NCBI RefSeq assembly: GCF_042675645.1
Contig: NZ_JBHTJH010000004.1
Coordinates: 1 to 64,000 of the forward strand
DNA length: 64,000 bases
Direction: 5' to 3'
Source: Sungkyunkwania multivorans
Lineage (GTDB): Bacteria > Bacteroidota > Bacteroidia > Flavobacteriales > Flavobacteriaceae
A model generated the notes under the pieces. The model was given only the letters and a program-made list of their open reading frames with translations, searched no databases and was not told where the DNA came from. The position numbers and the translations under genes were made by a program. Below are positions 31,557-40,510 of the stretch, in pieces; the stretch's first letter is position 1; every line of letters starts with the position of its first letter.

Positions 31557-32891
31557 CTATTCGGGGTAATACCAGAAGGGGATGTTTACGATGGTCCTTT
31601 GTCCAATACTATCCTTTTTGATGCTTGTTCTGCGTTTTAAGGTAAGCAAATGGTTCCCCTTTTTTAGGTGATCGATCGGTAGCACTGCTTCGAACCCCTT
31701 TTGGTCATTCTTATTTTCAGCCAAAAGAAAATCCCCCGAATAATTTATACTATCAATGGTGATGGAATTGATCTCAGAAAAACAGCGAAGATAGCTTTTG
31801 AGAAGCGTCTTTCTTTCTTGCACCGAGAGTCTTTCAGACCGGAACATAGTGGTTTCTATACCACGTTGGTCAATCTCTGGCTTGAGTTCTTTACAATTCA
31901 GAAAGATGTCATCCTCAATTTTTTTCTTGAAAGCGACGAAAAGGTCGATATAGGGTTCTCTGATAATTTTAGACTGAATTGATGCTGTGTGTACAAACTG
32001 CCCTTCGTCCAAATCATTCTCGTAATAGATAGGACTTGCAATTTCTGAAAAGTGATCCAACTGCATGAACCGATTTTCCAAGCTGATCGGTATGATATTG
32101 GACGGTCTTTGCTCGAGCGTACTAATTAAAAAGATTCCAACATAAATTGGGACCAGACCAAAAGCGACGCGCCTTCCAAATTTATTGTCGAGCAAATTAT
32201 AGACGATAGGTCTGTATATAAAGGACAGTGAAAGTATGCTGAAAAATCTGTAAAAGGGGTAATATATCCTTGCAAGCCACTTTTTCTTTTTTAGAAAACC
32301 TTGAGTTATAAAATCTATGAATGTAAGGAGCGCCCCCCAAAAATATAGGAGCGAAAAAAAAGCGACGATGATCTTTAATCCAATAGAAGGTTCCGATTTT
32401 CCTAAAGGCGAAAGAACTAGAAAGAAAAGGCCGAAGGTTATAAAAATGGCGAGCAAATAAAAGACCAGCAGAAATGTAATACCAAAAATGATACTGCAAT
32501 AACGTTCTAGGTCAGCGATGAACTTGTCGAATGACCCAACCCTCTTTCTTAAGAAGATGTTGAATTTAGGGGCGTATTTAAGCTGTTTGTAATCAATTTC
32601 TCCTGAGACGTATCGTAATCCGATAGCGCCGATCCATAGACCTCTAAGTATCACATGTACCGTAAGATTTAAGATCAGCACCATAACCGATAGTAAGGTG
32701 AACACTAAAATGGTATCTTCATAATTGTGTTCTAATGCCACTGCTCTGGCACGAGCTATTTCCAAGGGTTCAAAGGCTGTGAACAATGCGTATAGCGCAA
32801 AACCAGAGATGATCAGCTCTAATTGCCAACTCTCTTGCTGTAGCACGTCTAACCACTTCTTAAATACGGGACTCTTATGTTCTTTGCTCAT
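31557..32891 (-). CDS. Multi-pass membrane protein, paralogue A
   Basis: 444 residues from the ATG at 32891; an ATG six codons upstream is less likely. It opens with FKKWLDVLQQESWQLELIISGF, shared almost word for word with the next gene. About six hydrophobic segments lie between residues 25 and 270 (including LRGLWIGAIGLRYVSGEID). A polar C-terminal domain of about 170 residues follows that differs from the paralogue and ends in IPFWYYPE. The C-terminal part probably faces the periplasm. No named family is recognised, and the gene is a tandem duplicate. Confidence 0.8.
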   Translation of the reverse strand: MSKEHKSPVFKKWLDVLQQESWQLELIISGFALYALFTAFEPLEIARARAVALEHNYEDTILVFTLLSVMVLILNLTVHVILRGLWIGAIGLRYVSGEIDYKQLKYAPKFNIFLRKRVGSFDKFIADLERYCSIIFGITFLLVFYLLAIFITFGLFFLVLSPLGKSEPSIGLKIIVAFFSLLYFWGALLTFIDFITQGFLKKKKWLARIYYPFYRFFSILSLSFIYRPIVYNLLDNKFGRRVAFGLVPIYVGIFLISTLEQRPSNIIPISLENRFMQLDHFSEIASPIYYENDLDEGQFVHTASIQSKIIREPYIDLFVAFKKKIEDDIFLNCKELKPEIDQRGIETTMFRSERLSVQERKTLLKSYLRCFSEINSITIDSINYSGDFLLAENKNDQKGFEAVLPIDHLKKGNHLLTLKRRTSIKKDSIGQRTIVNIPFWYYPE

Positions 32892-33019
32892 CGTAGAAAT
32901 TTCATGCAAGATAGGTGTTTCATGAAAAGTTTTTGTTACAAGATGGACCGAGAATTTTATGGCGACCGACGATTCCAGGATCTATATTTTCGAGCCGATC
33001 GAAGCCGACGCTATTCGAT

Positions 33020-34408
33020 TTATTCCGGATAGAGCCAGAAAGGGATTGCAACCACTTTTTTAACGATGATACTATCCCTTTGAGTGATTTCTGTGTCTCT
33101 CCTGTCTTTCTCAGGGATAGGGATTTGATGTATCTTCTTTCGCTCTATATGAAGCACATGCTTTCCTCGTGGCATGTCCTTGAGGTCGATCGTTGTTTCA
33201 AAACCCAATTGCCCCTTCCGATTCCTGGTAATTAAAAAGTCAGTGGTCACTTGAAAACTATCTATTTGAACGCAGTACAGTTCACTAAGTTTAGACAAGT
33301 ATTTTGGTAGTTTTTCAATAGCTTCTTTATTTGGATTTCTTTCAATGGTGATCACGCCTTTCAAGGTACTACCCCTAATATCATCATCAAGGGCCAACTC
33401 AGGATAGACCTTTAGGAGGTCCTCTTCAATATCCTCTTTGAAAAGAATGAAGATCGGAAGATGCTCCCTGTCAATTTGCTTTGAAGGGATAGCGGCATTG
33501 TTCACCAATTGAGAATCTTCTATCAGCTCATCCATATAATTGTATCTTTTTGTAAAAAGAGAATTGTTGTTTTCTATATTTCCACGGACGCTACCTACCG
33601 TTGAAAAGTAATTGGAGCCTTGATAGTTTAAAGAAGATAGGGTCATTAACGCTATATATATGGGGAGTAGCAAGATGAATATACGCCTCCCAAATCGACT
33701 ATCTAAAAAATTATAGACCAGCGGCCGATACAAAAACGACAAGGAAACCAAACTATAGAATCGGTATATAGGATAGTACCAAACTGCGATCCATCGTTTT
33801 CGCTTAAAAAATCCCAGTGTCAAAAAATCGAGAAAACTCAAGAGCAGTGAAAAGGCCAAAATAACGGTGGCCACCATACAAATGATCTCTAACCAACGCG
33901 GGGTGTTAGGTGCTCTACTGGTGGTACCCAATAGGGTGAAAAGGCCGATGACGATAAATAATGAGAGAATATAGAATATAGAAAGAAAGGCCACTGCAAA
34001 CATGATACTACAATAATTTTCGAGCTTGCCTATGAAATGATCGAAAGACTTTATTCGCTTGCGCAGGAAACCATCAAACCATCGATGGTAGTTGAGTTGC
34101 TCGAATTCGATCTCTCCAGATACATACCTCAGGCCAAGAGCTCCTACCCAAAGCCCTCTAAGAACCACATGTATCAACAAGTTCACAATACATATCAGTG
34201 TGGCGAGATAGATGCCGACCCAAAAAAGTTCGTTTGCAACTTTCTGTTCGCTTTGCGCAAAGGCAATTTTCACCTCTACTGGATCAATGATCTGGTACAG
34301 CCCAAATATTGAAAAACCAGAGATGATCAACTCTAATTGCCAACTCTCCTGCTGCAATAGATCGAGCCATTTCTTAAAAGCACTGCTGTTGGGTTCTTTT
34401 ATCGACAT
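33020..34408 (-). CDS. Multi-pass membrane protein, paralogue B
   Basis: 462 residues from the ATG at 34408 (MSIKEPN); the longer frame from 34441 is not needed. It is the paralogue of the next gene downstream. Both have FKKWLD.LQQESWQLELIISGF, LRGLWVGALGLRYVSGEIE, KRWIAVWYYPIYRFYSLVSLSFLYRPLVYNFLDSRFGRR (in pieces), and the same IPFW-YPE end. The C-terminal third is divergent. The gap between the two genes is 128 bp without a promoter I can defend. The function is unknown; a shared membrane complex is possible. Confidence 0.8.
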   Translation of the reverse strand: MSIKEPNSSAFKKWLDLLQQESWQLELIISGFSIFGLYQIIDPVEVKIAFAQSEQKVANELFWVGIYLATLICIVNLLIHVVLRGLWVGALGLRYVSGEIEFEQLNYHRWFDGFLRKRIKSFDHFIGKLENYCSIMFAVAFLSIFYILSLFIVIGLFTLLGTTSRAPNTPRWLEIICMVATVILAFSLLLSFLDFLTLGFFKRKRWIAVWYYPIYRFYSLVSLSFLYRPLVYNFLDSRFGRRIFILLLPIYIALMTLSSLNYQGSNYFSTVGSVRGNIENNNSLFTKRYNYMDELIEDSQLVNNAAIPSKQIDREHLPIFILFKEDIEEDLLKVYPELALDDDIRGSTLKGVITIERNPNKEAIEKLPKYLSKLSELYCVQIDSFQVTTDFLITRNRKGQLGFETTIDLKDMPRGKHVLHIERKKIHQIPIPEKDRRDTEITQRDSIIVKKVVAIPFWLYPE

Positions 34409-34462
34409 ATGGTTGTTAGTTGTTTGTCGCAATATAGGCAATACCCAAAAAATGCGACAAAA

Positions 34463-34489
34463 AAAACCGCCTATAAAATGGCGGTTTTT
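34463..34489. terminator. Bidirectional terminator between paralogue B and htpG
   Basis: AAAACCGCC and GGCGGTTTT form a perfect 9-bp stem around an 8-nt loop, flanked by A-runs and T-runs. On the minus strand it ends the htpG message. Confidence 0.9.
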
Positions 34490-34516
34490 CTGAATGTCCC
34501 GTAGAAAGGAAAAAGA

Positions 34517-36400
34517 CTATTTTATCATTTCGTAACTCCGCTTTATGAATTTGGTCAATTCTTCACCTTTAAGAAGTCCTTGAGATAATCTGGCCAAATC
34601 CAACGACTGTTTGATAAGGCGCTCTTGCTTCTTTCTGGTTTTGGTGTTGAAAATATCATTTACCAACTCACTATTGGTGTTTACGACCAAATTGTACATT
34701 TCGGGCATATTGCCAAACATGTTCATGCCGCCACCGGTTTGCTGCATTTCCTTCATTCGACGCATGAACTCTGGTTGCGTTATCATAAATGGCGATGCGT
34801 CACTGCTCATGGCCTCTAACTGAACGGTAAACTTATCTTGAGGAATGGTCTCCTCTAATATGGTCTTCAATTTCGCTGTTTCTTCGTCCGAAAGTTTTGA
34901 GATCTGTTCCTCGTCCTTTTTGATCAGATTATCAATATGGTCAGCATCCACTCGCGCAAAAGAAATATTTTCCTTGCTGGTCTCTAATTTTTGGATCAAA
35001 TGAGAGACGATTGGAGAATCCAATAGCAATACTTCATAGCCTTTTGCTTTGGCTGCATCGATATAGGCATGCTGTTCGTCTTTGTTGGAAGCATAAAGGA
35101 TGACTAGCTTTTCGTCCTTATCTGTCTGAGTGTCCTTTATCTTTTCTTGAAGCTCCTCAAAGGTTAAATAAGCATCATCAACTGTTGGATACAGTGTAAA
35201 TTTCTCGGCCTTTTCAAAGAATTTCTCCTCAGAGAGCATTCCATATTCGATGACGATCTTAATATCATTCCATTTGGCTTCAAAATCTTTACGGTCATTC
35301 TTAAAGAGCGAATTAAGTTTGTCAGCAACTTTACGAGTGATGTAAGACGATATTTTCTTGACGGCGCCATCGGCTTGCAAATAACTACGCGAGACATTCA
35401 AAGGAATGTCTGGTGAATCGATCACCCCTCGAAGCATTGTCAAAAATTCAGGAACTATGCCTTCTACATTATCCGTGACGAACACCTGATTTTGATACAG
35501 TTGGATCTTGTCGCGCTGCATGTTCAAGTCGTTGGTCAACTTCGGGAAATAGAGAATCCCAGTAAGATTGAACGGATAATCCACATTTAAGTGAATGTTA
35601 AAGAGTGGCTCCTCAAATTGCATTGGATAGAGCTCCCTGTAAAATTTTCTATAATCCTCTTCATTAAGATCCGCGGGTTGTTTGGTCCAGGCCGGATTTG
35701 GATTATTGATAATGTTATCGACCGTTAAGGTTTCTGCCTCAGCATCCTCTGGCGCATCCTCAGGTAAGGGTAACGTTTCTTCTCTAGTGCCAAACTTTAT
35801 CGGGATGGGCATGAACTTATTGTACTTTATCAATAGTTCTCGGATACGGCTTTCTTCCAAGAATTCTGTCTCATCATCGGCAATATGAAGAATGATCTCC
35901 GTACCGCGGTCGGTCTTATCGGAAGTTTCGAGTGTATATTCTGGAGATCCGTCGCACGTCCAATGCGCGGCTGGCTCATCTTTGTAAGATTTGGTGATGA
36001 TCTCTACCTTGTTGGCCACCATAAAAGCCGAATAGAAACCTAAGCCGAAATGACCGATGATACCGGCATCCTCTACCTTGTCCTTATACTTGTCCAGAAA
36101 TTCTTCAGCCCCAGAAAAGGCCACTTCGTTGATGTATTTTTTAACCTCTTCGGCCGTCATTCCAATACCCTGATCGATGATGTGAAGCTTTTTTCCTTCT
36201 TTGTCGATCTTCACTTCGACCAGCGGATTGCCATATTCCACGGATGCTTCTCCGATATTGGTCAGATGCTTCAATTTTAAGGTTGCATCAGTCGCGTTTG
36301 ATATGAGTTCGCGCAGGAAGATCTCGTGATCGCTGTACAAAAACTTTTTGATCAGCGGAAAGATGTTTTCAACAGATACATTAATATTTCCCGTTGTCAT
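34517..36400 (-). CDS. htpG: Hsp90-family chaperone HtpG
   Basis: 627 residues from MTTGNINVSVENIFPLIKKF (ATG at 36400); the 12-residue upstream extension is not part of the family. The N-terminal ATPase has IFLRELISNATDATLKL, IDQGIGMTAEEV, GHFGLGFYSAFMVA and the TDRGTEI motif. The middle domain has NLTGILYFPK, YQNQVFVTDN and LNVSRSYLQ. The C-terminal domain contains DARLSQGLL-like dimer contacts. Length matches the common bacterial form. It assists folding and remodelling of client proteins in the cytoplasm. Confidence 0.97.
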   Translation of the reverse strand: MTTGNINVSVENIFPLIKKFLYSDHEIFLRELISNATDATLKLKHLTNIGEASVEYGNPLVEVKIDKEGKKLHIIDQGIGMTAEEVKKYINEVAFSGAEEFLDKYKDKVEDAGIIGHFGLGFYSAFMVANKVEIITKSYKDEPAAHWTCDGSPEYTLETSDKTDRGTEIILHIADDETEFLEESRIRELLIKYNKFMPIPIKFGTREETLPLPEDAPEDAEAETLTVDNIINNPNPAWTKQPADLNEEDYRKFYRELYPMQFEEPLFNIHLNVDYPFNLTGILYFPKLTNDLNMQRDKIQLYQNQVFVTDNVEGIVPEFLTMLRGVIDSPDIPLNVSRSYLQADGAVKKISSYITRKVADKLNSLFKNDRKDFEAKWNDIKIVIEYGMLSEEKFFEKAEKFTLYPTVDDAYLTFEELQEKIKDTQTDKDEKLVILYASNKDEQHAYIDAAKAKGYEVLLLDSPIVSHLIQKLETSKENISFARVDADHIDNLIKKDEEQISKLSDEETAKLKTILEETIPQDKFTVQLEAMSSDASPFMITQPEFMRRMKEMQQTGGGMNMFGNMPEMYNLVVNTNSELVNDIFNTKTRKKQERLIKQSLDLARLSQGLLKGEELTKFIKRSYEMIK

Positions 36401-36548
36401 ATGTAAGGTTTTAAATTTTAATTCGATTAATGTCAAATGTTTTTCAAAAAAAATACCAGAGTCTGTAAAGATGACAAGATGGCATTGGAAGCATGTAAGC
36501 TTGTCAAAAAAGTTGAAAAAACTTTAACAGAATTTTTTGTTTAACTAT

Positions 36549-36580
36549 TTTGATAAAAGGTTAAACATTTTGTATATTTG
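36549..36580 (+). promoter_or_regulatory. Promoter of an orphan transcript
   Basis: TTTG (36549-36552), 20 bp, TATATTTG (36573-36580): an ideal Bacteroidota promoter on the plus strand, although both flanking genes are on the minus strand. Predicted transcription start near 36587. Confidence 0.85.
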
Positions 36581-36586
36581 AACTAT

Positions 36587-36713
36587 AAATAATCAACTCA
36601 GCGATTGAGGGAAAAAATTTGCTAAGAAAAAGATACTTACAATTGGTTTGTTTATTTATTGGTTAGGTTGTTTTATTAAACGCATCTAAAATCTTCTTTA
36701 GATGCGTTTTTTT
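36587..36713 (+). ncRNA. Candidate small RNA, about 127 nt
   Basis: Bounded by the ideal promoter at 36549-36580 and a 13-bp perfect terminator at 36678-36713. The transcript has a small 5' hairpin (CTCA-GCGAT-TGAG, about 36597-36609) and an AU-rich single-stranded middle. It has no ATG. The only ORF is a TTG-started frame of about 15 codons (36619 on) reading LRKRYLQLVCLFIG, so a leader-like peptide cannot be excluded. No known RNA family is recognised. The 3' U-run and stem are typical of base-pairing small RNAs. Confidence 0.55.
36678..36713 (+). terminator. Terminator of the orphan transcript
   Basis: AAACGCATCTAAA and TTTAGATGCGTTT form a perfect 13-bp stem with a 6-nt loop ATCTTC, followed by a T-run. 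It is not needed by any annotated plus-strand gene. Confidence 0.92.
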
Positions 36714-36730
36714 AACCATTGTAAGAAAGA

Positions 36731-36753
36731 AAGAGCCCCAATTTGGGGCTCTT
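36731..36753 (-). terminator. Terminator of the S9 peptidase gene
   Basis: AAGAGCCCCA pairs with TGGGGCTCTT over a short AT loop. On the minus strand it lies 4 bp past the stop codon and is followed by CTTTCTTTCTT. Confidence 0.85.
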
Positions 36754-36756
36754 TTA

Positions 36757-39192
36757 TTAATTTGTTCCTGGTGCTTCTTCCTGTTTCTTATTTTTAACAT
36801 GTCTCTCTAACCATTGGTCCTGCTCCCATAATAGATGCAAAATGCTTTCCTTAGCTCTGTATCCATGGCTTTCTTTTGGCAACATGACCAAGCGCACGGT
36901 GGCGCCCAAACCTTTTAGCGCATTAAAGTAGCGCTCACTTTGTAGGGGATAGGTGCCAGAGTTGTTGTCGGCCTTACCATGAATAAGAAGCAGTGGTGTT
37001 TTCATTTTGTCAGCATGCATAAAAGGCGACATCGTATAATAGACTTCGGGAGCTTCCCAATAATTTCGTTCCTCGCTCTGAAAGCCAAATGGCGTCAATG
37101 TACGATTGTAAGCACCACTTCTGGCAATTCCCGCGGCGAACAGGTCTGAATGCGATAGTAGATTGGCGACCATAAAGGCACCGTAGCTGTGTCCACCTAC
37201 AGCGACGCGATCACGGTCGATGTAACCTAACTTATCCACCGCATCGATCGCGGCCTTGGCATTTGCCACAAGCTGTGACCTAAAAGTATCGTTTGGCTCG
37301 TTGTCACCTTCGCCTACTATCGGAAATGCAGCGCCGTCCAGCACCACATATCCCTTAGTTACCCAATAGATCGGCGACCCCCAATAGGGATAGGTGAATC
37401 TGTTTGGATTTTTAGTGTTCTGAGAGGCACTGCTTTTATCTTTAAATTCTCTTGGATAGGCCCATAGGATCATCGGCATCTTTTCTTTTTTATCCTTGTC
37501 ATATCCGACCGGCAGGTAGAGTGTTCCGGAAAGCTCTAAGCCGTCTTCTCTTTTATAATTGATCACTTCCTTATGAACATTCTGAATACTCTTAAAAGGA
37601 TTTTCAAATGCTGTGATTTGCGTTAGCTTTTTCTTTTGAAGATCCCTAAAATAATAATTGGGATATTCGCTTTTGGATTCTATGCGAACTAACAGTTTTT
37701 TTGTCTTGGGGTCATACTGTCTAAGATTTTCTAGTTTATCTGTGAAATCTGATTGATATAGTCTCTTGGTCTCTTTGGTCTCCAAGTTCAATTCATCCAA
37801 AAATGGAAATTGTCCTTTTTGAGAAAAGCCTTCACCCAGTAAATAGGCCTTTTTTCCATTTAGCGATAGCACATCGCTACCAAACTTATTTCGTTCCTCT
37901 ACGAAAGTTCCTGGGTCGTTATAGCGATCCTGGTAGTTGCGATCATAAAGTATCACTGTTTCCTTGGCGCTATCAGAAGGATCGAACAAATAGGCTTTTG
38001 TGTTTCTTGTATTCCACCAATAATCGAAGGCGACGGCTGTGTTGTCATTACCCCATTGTATGCCGCTAAAACGATTAATGGTCTTTAAGATGCTCTTTGG
38101 CGTGCCATTGAAAGGAGCATCCAACTGGAAAACTTCGTCTCTATAGGCTACCTCGTTGGCAGGGTCGCCTCCGTCCAATACCGAAGCAAAGACCAACGAA
38201 GCGGGCTTGTCCGCTCGCCATGAGATGTCCCTTCGACCTTTTCGTGCCGACATAAATCCTTTTGGCAGATCCTCGATGAGTGGGACCTTCTCGATAGTCG
38301 CTATTTTTTTGGCATTTTGGTCATAAACAATAGTTTCGGAGGGAAACCTATAATAAGGTACCAGATAAGAGAAAGGTTTTTCAATTTTGCTCACCAGAAT
38401 ATATTTGCCATCTGGAGAGAAACTGATGTTTCGATACATATCACTTCCTAACCACTTTTCTGAGGTGCCATCTAAAGAGACCTTATATATTTCAGAAAGT
38501 GCCAACTGCTCAAAATTATGCTCATCGTCTTTGCTTTTAAGCAGATCTTGATAGGTACGATTCTGAGCTTTCTTTCCATCATTCACAGAAATGGTCGGTC
38601 CGGTCGGTGTCACCTCCTTTGCATCGATAAGCGGTTTTCGATTCCCAGGAAGCATCTTCACCAACATAGAAGTGCCATCTTCGAACCAATTGATAACATC
38701 TCCAAGATTTGCATTGACATTCGCTGCGGTGAGCTTCGTCACCTTAGCGCTTTGGATGTCTAGGACCCAGATCTCTACTCCAGTCTTGGTCGTGTTGGTC
38801 ACGGCGATCTTCTTTTGATCTGGCGACCAACTAAAATTTGCAAGCCTAGGATTTTCTGGAAGGCCCATTACTTGGACCGCCTTTTTGCCAGTTACCTTTT
38901 TTACTTGAATATTGTTGTAATAAGTCGTCCTACTTCCAATATTGGTTTTAGGATTGATCCTCAAGCCTCCCAAACGAAGTTCGTCTTCTGAGAGTTCGTC
39001 AATAGTCTTGTAAGCATCTCGATACAAGAGAATCATATATTCATTTTTGTGATCTAACAGCACGGATGGTGCTAAGGGAGCATCTGCCAGTTCCAATATT
39101 TCTTTGGAGGGTCTTTGGTAATTTAGATTCTCTTGGGCGAATCCGATAAAACAAGTTACTATAGCAAGTAACAATGTGAAGATTTTTTTCAT
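36757..39192 (-). CDS. Prolyl-oligopeptidase-family serine peptidase (S9)
   Basis: 811 residues. A signal peptide (KKIFTLLLAIVTCFIGFAQ) sends it to the periplasm. A beta-propeller of WD-like blades (about 100-560) has FSWSPDQKKIAV and ISFSPDGKYILV. The C-terminal hydrolase has the nucleophile GGHSYGAFM, the Asp in LLIHGKADNNSGTYPLQSERYF and the His in KESHGYRAKES. The enzymes cleave short peptides, often after Glu or Pro. The DNNSG loop resembles the glutamyl-peptidase subgroup, but specificity is inference. Confidence 0.92.
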   Translation of the reverse strand: MKKIFTLLLAIVTCFIGFAQENLNYQRPSKEILELADAPLAPSVLLDHKNEYMILLYRDAYKTIDELSEDELRLGGLRINPKTNIGSRTTYYNNIQVKKVTGKKAVQVMGLPENPRLANFSWSPDQKKIAVTNTTKTGVEIWVLDIQSAKVTKLTAANVNANLGDVINWFEDGTSMLVKMLPGNRKPLIDAKEVTPTGPTISVNDGKKAQNRTYQDLLKSKDDEHNFEQLALSEIYKVSLDGTSEKWLGSDMYRNISFSPDGKYILVSKIEKPFSYLVPYYRFPSETIVYDQNAKKIATIEKVPLIEDLPKGFMSARKGRRDISWRADKPASLVFASVLDGGDPANEVAYRDEVFQLDAPFNGTPKSILKTINRFSGIQWGNDNTAVAFDYWWNTRNTKAYLFDPSDSAKETVILYDRNYQDRYNDPGTFVEERNKFGSDVLSLNGKKAYLLGEGFSQKGQFPFLDELNLETKETKRLYQSDFTDKLENLRQYDPKTKKLLVRIESKSEYPNYYFRDLQKKKLTQITAFENPFKSIQNVHKEVINYKREDGLELSGTLYLPVGYDKDKKEKMPMILWAYPREFKDKSSASQNTKNPNRFTYPYWGSPIYWVTKGYVVLDGAAFPIVGEGDNEPNDTFRSQLVANAKAAIDAVDKLGYIDRDRVAVGGHSYGAFMVANLLSHSDLFAAGIARSGAYNRTLTPFGFQSEERNYWEAPEVYYTMSPFMHADKMKTPLLLIHGKADNNSGTYPLQSERYFNALKGLGATVRLVMLPKESHGYRAKESILHLLWEQDQWLERHVKNKKQEEAPGTN

Positions 39193-39383
39193 GACTGGTT
39201 ATTTTAAGGCAAGTTACATAAAATGAAAAGTGTCGATCGCTAAGAATATGTTAAAGACATTAATGATTCATTGCCTTTTCGAGGATTGTTATGCGTGCAT
39301 ATAATAAGTAAGCCACATATTTTAGGAATCTGTCAACTTTACTTAAATTGCGCAGCACCTTTTTGCTAGGTTGTTAATTACGG

Positions 39384-39400
39384 ATTCTGATTTTCAGAAT
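39384..39400. promoter_or_regulatory. Operator-like inverted repeat upstream of fabH
   Basis: ATTCTGA-TTT-TCAGAAT is a perfect 7-bp inverted repeat with a 3-bp spacer, 26 bp upstream of the fabH ATG. It does not match FapR or FadR consensus sites that I know. The binding protein is unknown. Confidence 0.4.
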
Positions 39401-39425
39401 TCTTTAAACTAATACAATAGATACT

Positions 39426-40436
39426 ATGTACAATTCAAGAATTGCAGGCCTTGGATACTATGTCCCAGAAAATGTGGTGACCAATGACGATCTTTCCAAA
39501 ATTATGGATACCAGCGACGAATGGATCCAAGAACGAACTGGAATACAAGAAAGAAGGCATGTTAAAAAGACCAATGGCGATACTACAACTTCTATGGGCG
39601 TCAAGGCAGCCAGGATTGCGATAGAGCGTGCCGGTATCGATAAGGATGAGATAGATTTCATCATCTTCGCAACATTGAGTCCGGATTATTATTTCCCCGG
39701 TCCAGGCGTGTTAGTTCAACGAGACCTGGGGATAAAGACGGTGGGTGCATTGGATGTCCGAAATCAATGTTCGGGATTCGTATATGCTATTTCCGTGGCG
39801 GACAATTTTGTCAAAACGGGGATGTATAAGAATATTCTGGTCATTGGATCGGAAGTACATTCTCGCGGTTTGGATATGACAACACGCGGTCGCGGGGTAT
39901 CGGTGATCTTTGGCGATGGTGCTGGAGCTGCCGTGGTATCGAGAGAAGAAGATACTAAAAGAGGAATATTGTCCACACACCTTCACTCTGAAGGGCAACA
40001 TGCCGAGGAATTGTCGGTGATCGCTCCTGGTATGGGTAAACGATGGGTGACCGATATCTTGGAAGACGGCGACCCGGAAGACACTTCCTACTATCCTTAC
40101 ATGAATGGACAATTCGTCTTTAAAAATGCAGTGGTGCGCTTTAGCGAAGTGATCATGGAAGGATTGAAAACCAATGGTTTGACGCCTGCGGATATCGACA
40201 TGCTAATTCCGCATCAAGCCAATCTTCGTATCTCACAATTTGTACAGAAGAAGTTTGGACTTAGTGATGACCAAGTATTCAACAATATCATGAAATACGG
40301 GAACACGACCGCGGCATCTATCCCTATAGCATTGACAGAGGCATGGGAAGCGGGAAAAATAAAAAAAGGAGACATCGTCGTATTGGCAGCCTTTGGTAGT
40401 GGATTCACTTGGGGCAGTGCCATCATCAAATGGTGA
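39426..40436 (+). CDS. fabH: 3-oxoacyl-ACP synthase III (KAS III)
   Basis: 336 residues. The catalytic triad is clear: Cys115 in VRNQCSGF, His263 in IPHQANLRI and Asn293 in YGNTTAAS. It condenses acetyl-CoA or a branched starter with malonyl-ACP to begin fatty-acid synthesis. It is monocistronic, with a terminator at 40467-40508. Whether it is the main FabH or a second copy for iso-branched fatty acids cannot be told from this window. Confidence 0.95.
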   Translation: MYNSRIAGLGYYVPENVVTNDDLSKIMDTSDEWIQERTGIQERRHVKKTNGDTTTSMGVKAARIAIERAGIDKDEIDFIIFATLSPDYYFPGPGVLVQRDLGIKTVGALDVRNQCSGFVYAISVADNFVKTGMYKNILVIGSEVHSRGLDMTTRGRGVSVIFGDGAGAAVVSREEDTKRGILSTHLHSEGQHAEELSVIAPGMGKRWVTDILEDGDPEDTSYYPYMNGQFVFKNAVVRFSEVIMEGLKTNGLTPADIDMLIPHQANLRISQFVQKKFGLSDDQVFNNIMKYGNTTAASIPIALTEAWEAGKIKKGDIVVLAAFGSGFTWGSAIIKW

Positions 40437-40466
40437 TAGAAGAGCTAACTAACCAATTATTTCTTG

Positions 40467-40508
40467 GACCCTCAGTATAATTTATCTACGCTGAGGGTCT
40501 TTTTTTTT
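40467..40508. terminator. Terminator between fabH and the GH8 gene
   Basis: GACCCTCAG pairs with CTGAGGGTC over a 15-nt AT-rich loop, followed by nine T residues. It lies 30 bp after fabH and next to the GH8 stop, so both converging genes may use it. Confidence 0.85.
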
Positions 40509-40510
40509 GA

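Noticed and set aside
36619..36666. Short TTG-started peptide inside the orphan transcript as a coding gene
   Set aside because: About 15 codons, no ATG and no conserved context visible; kept only as a possibility in the RNA entry.
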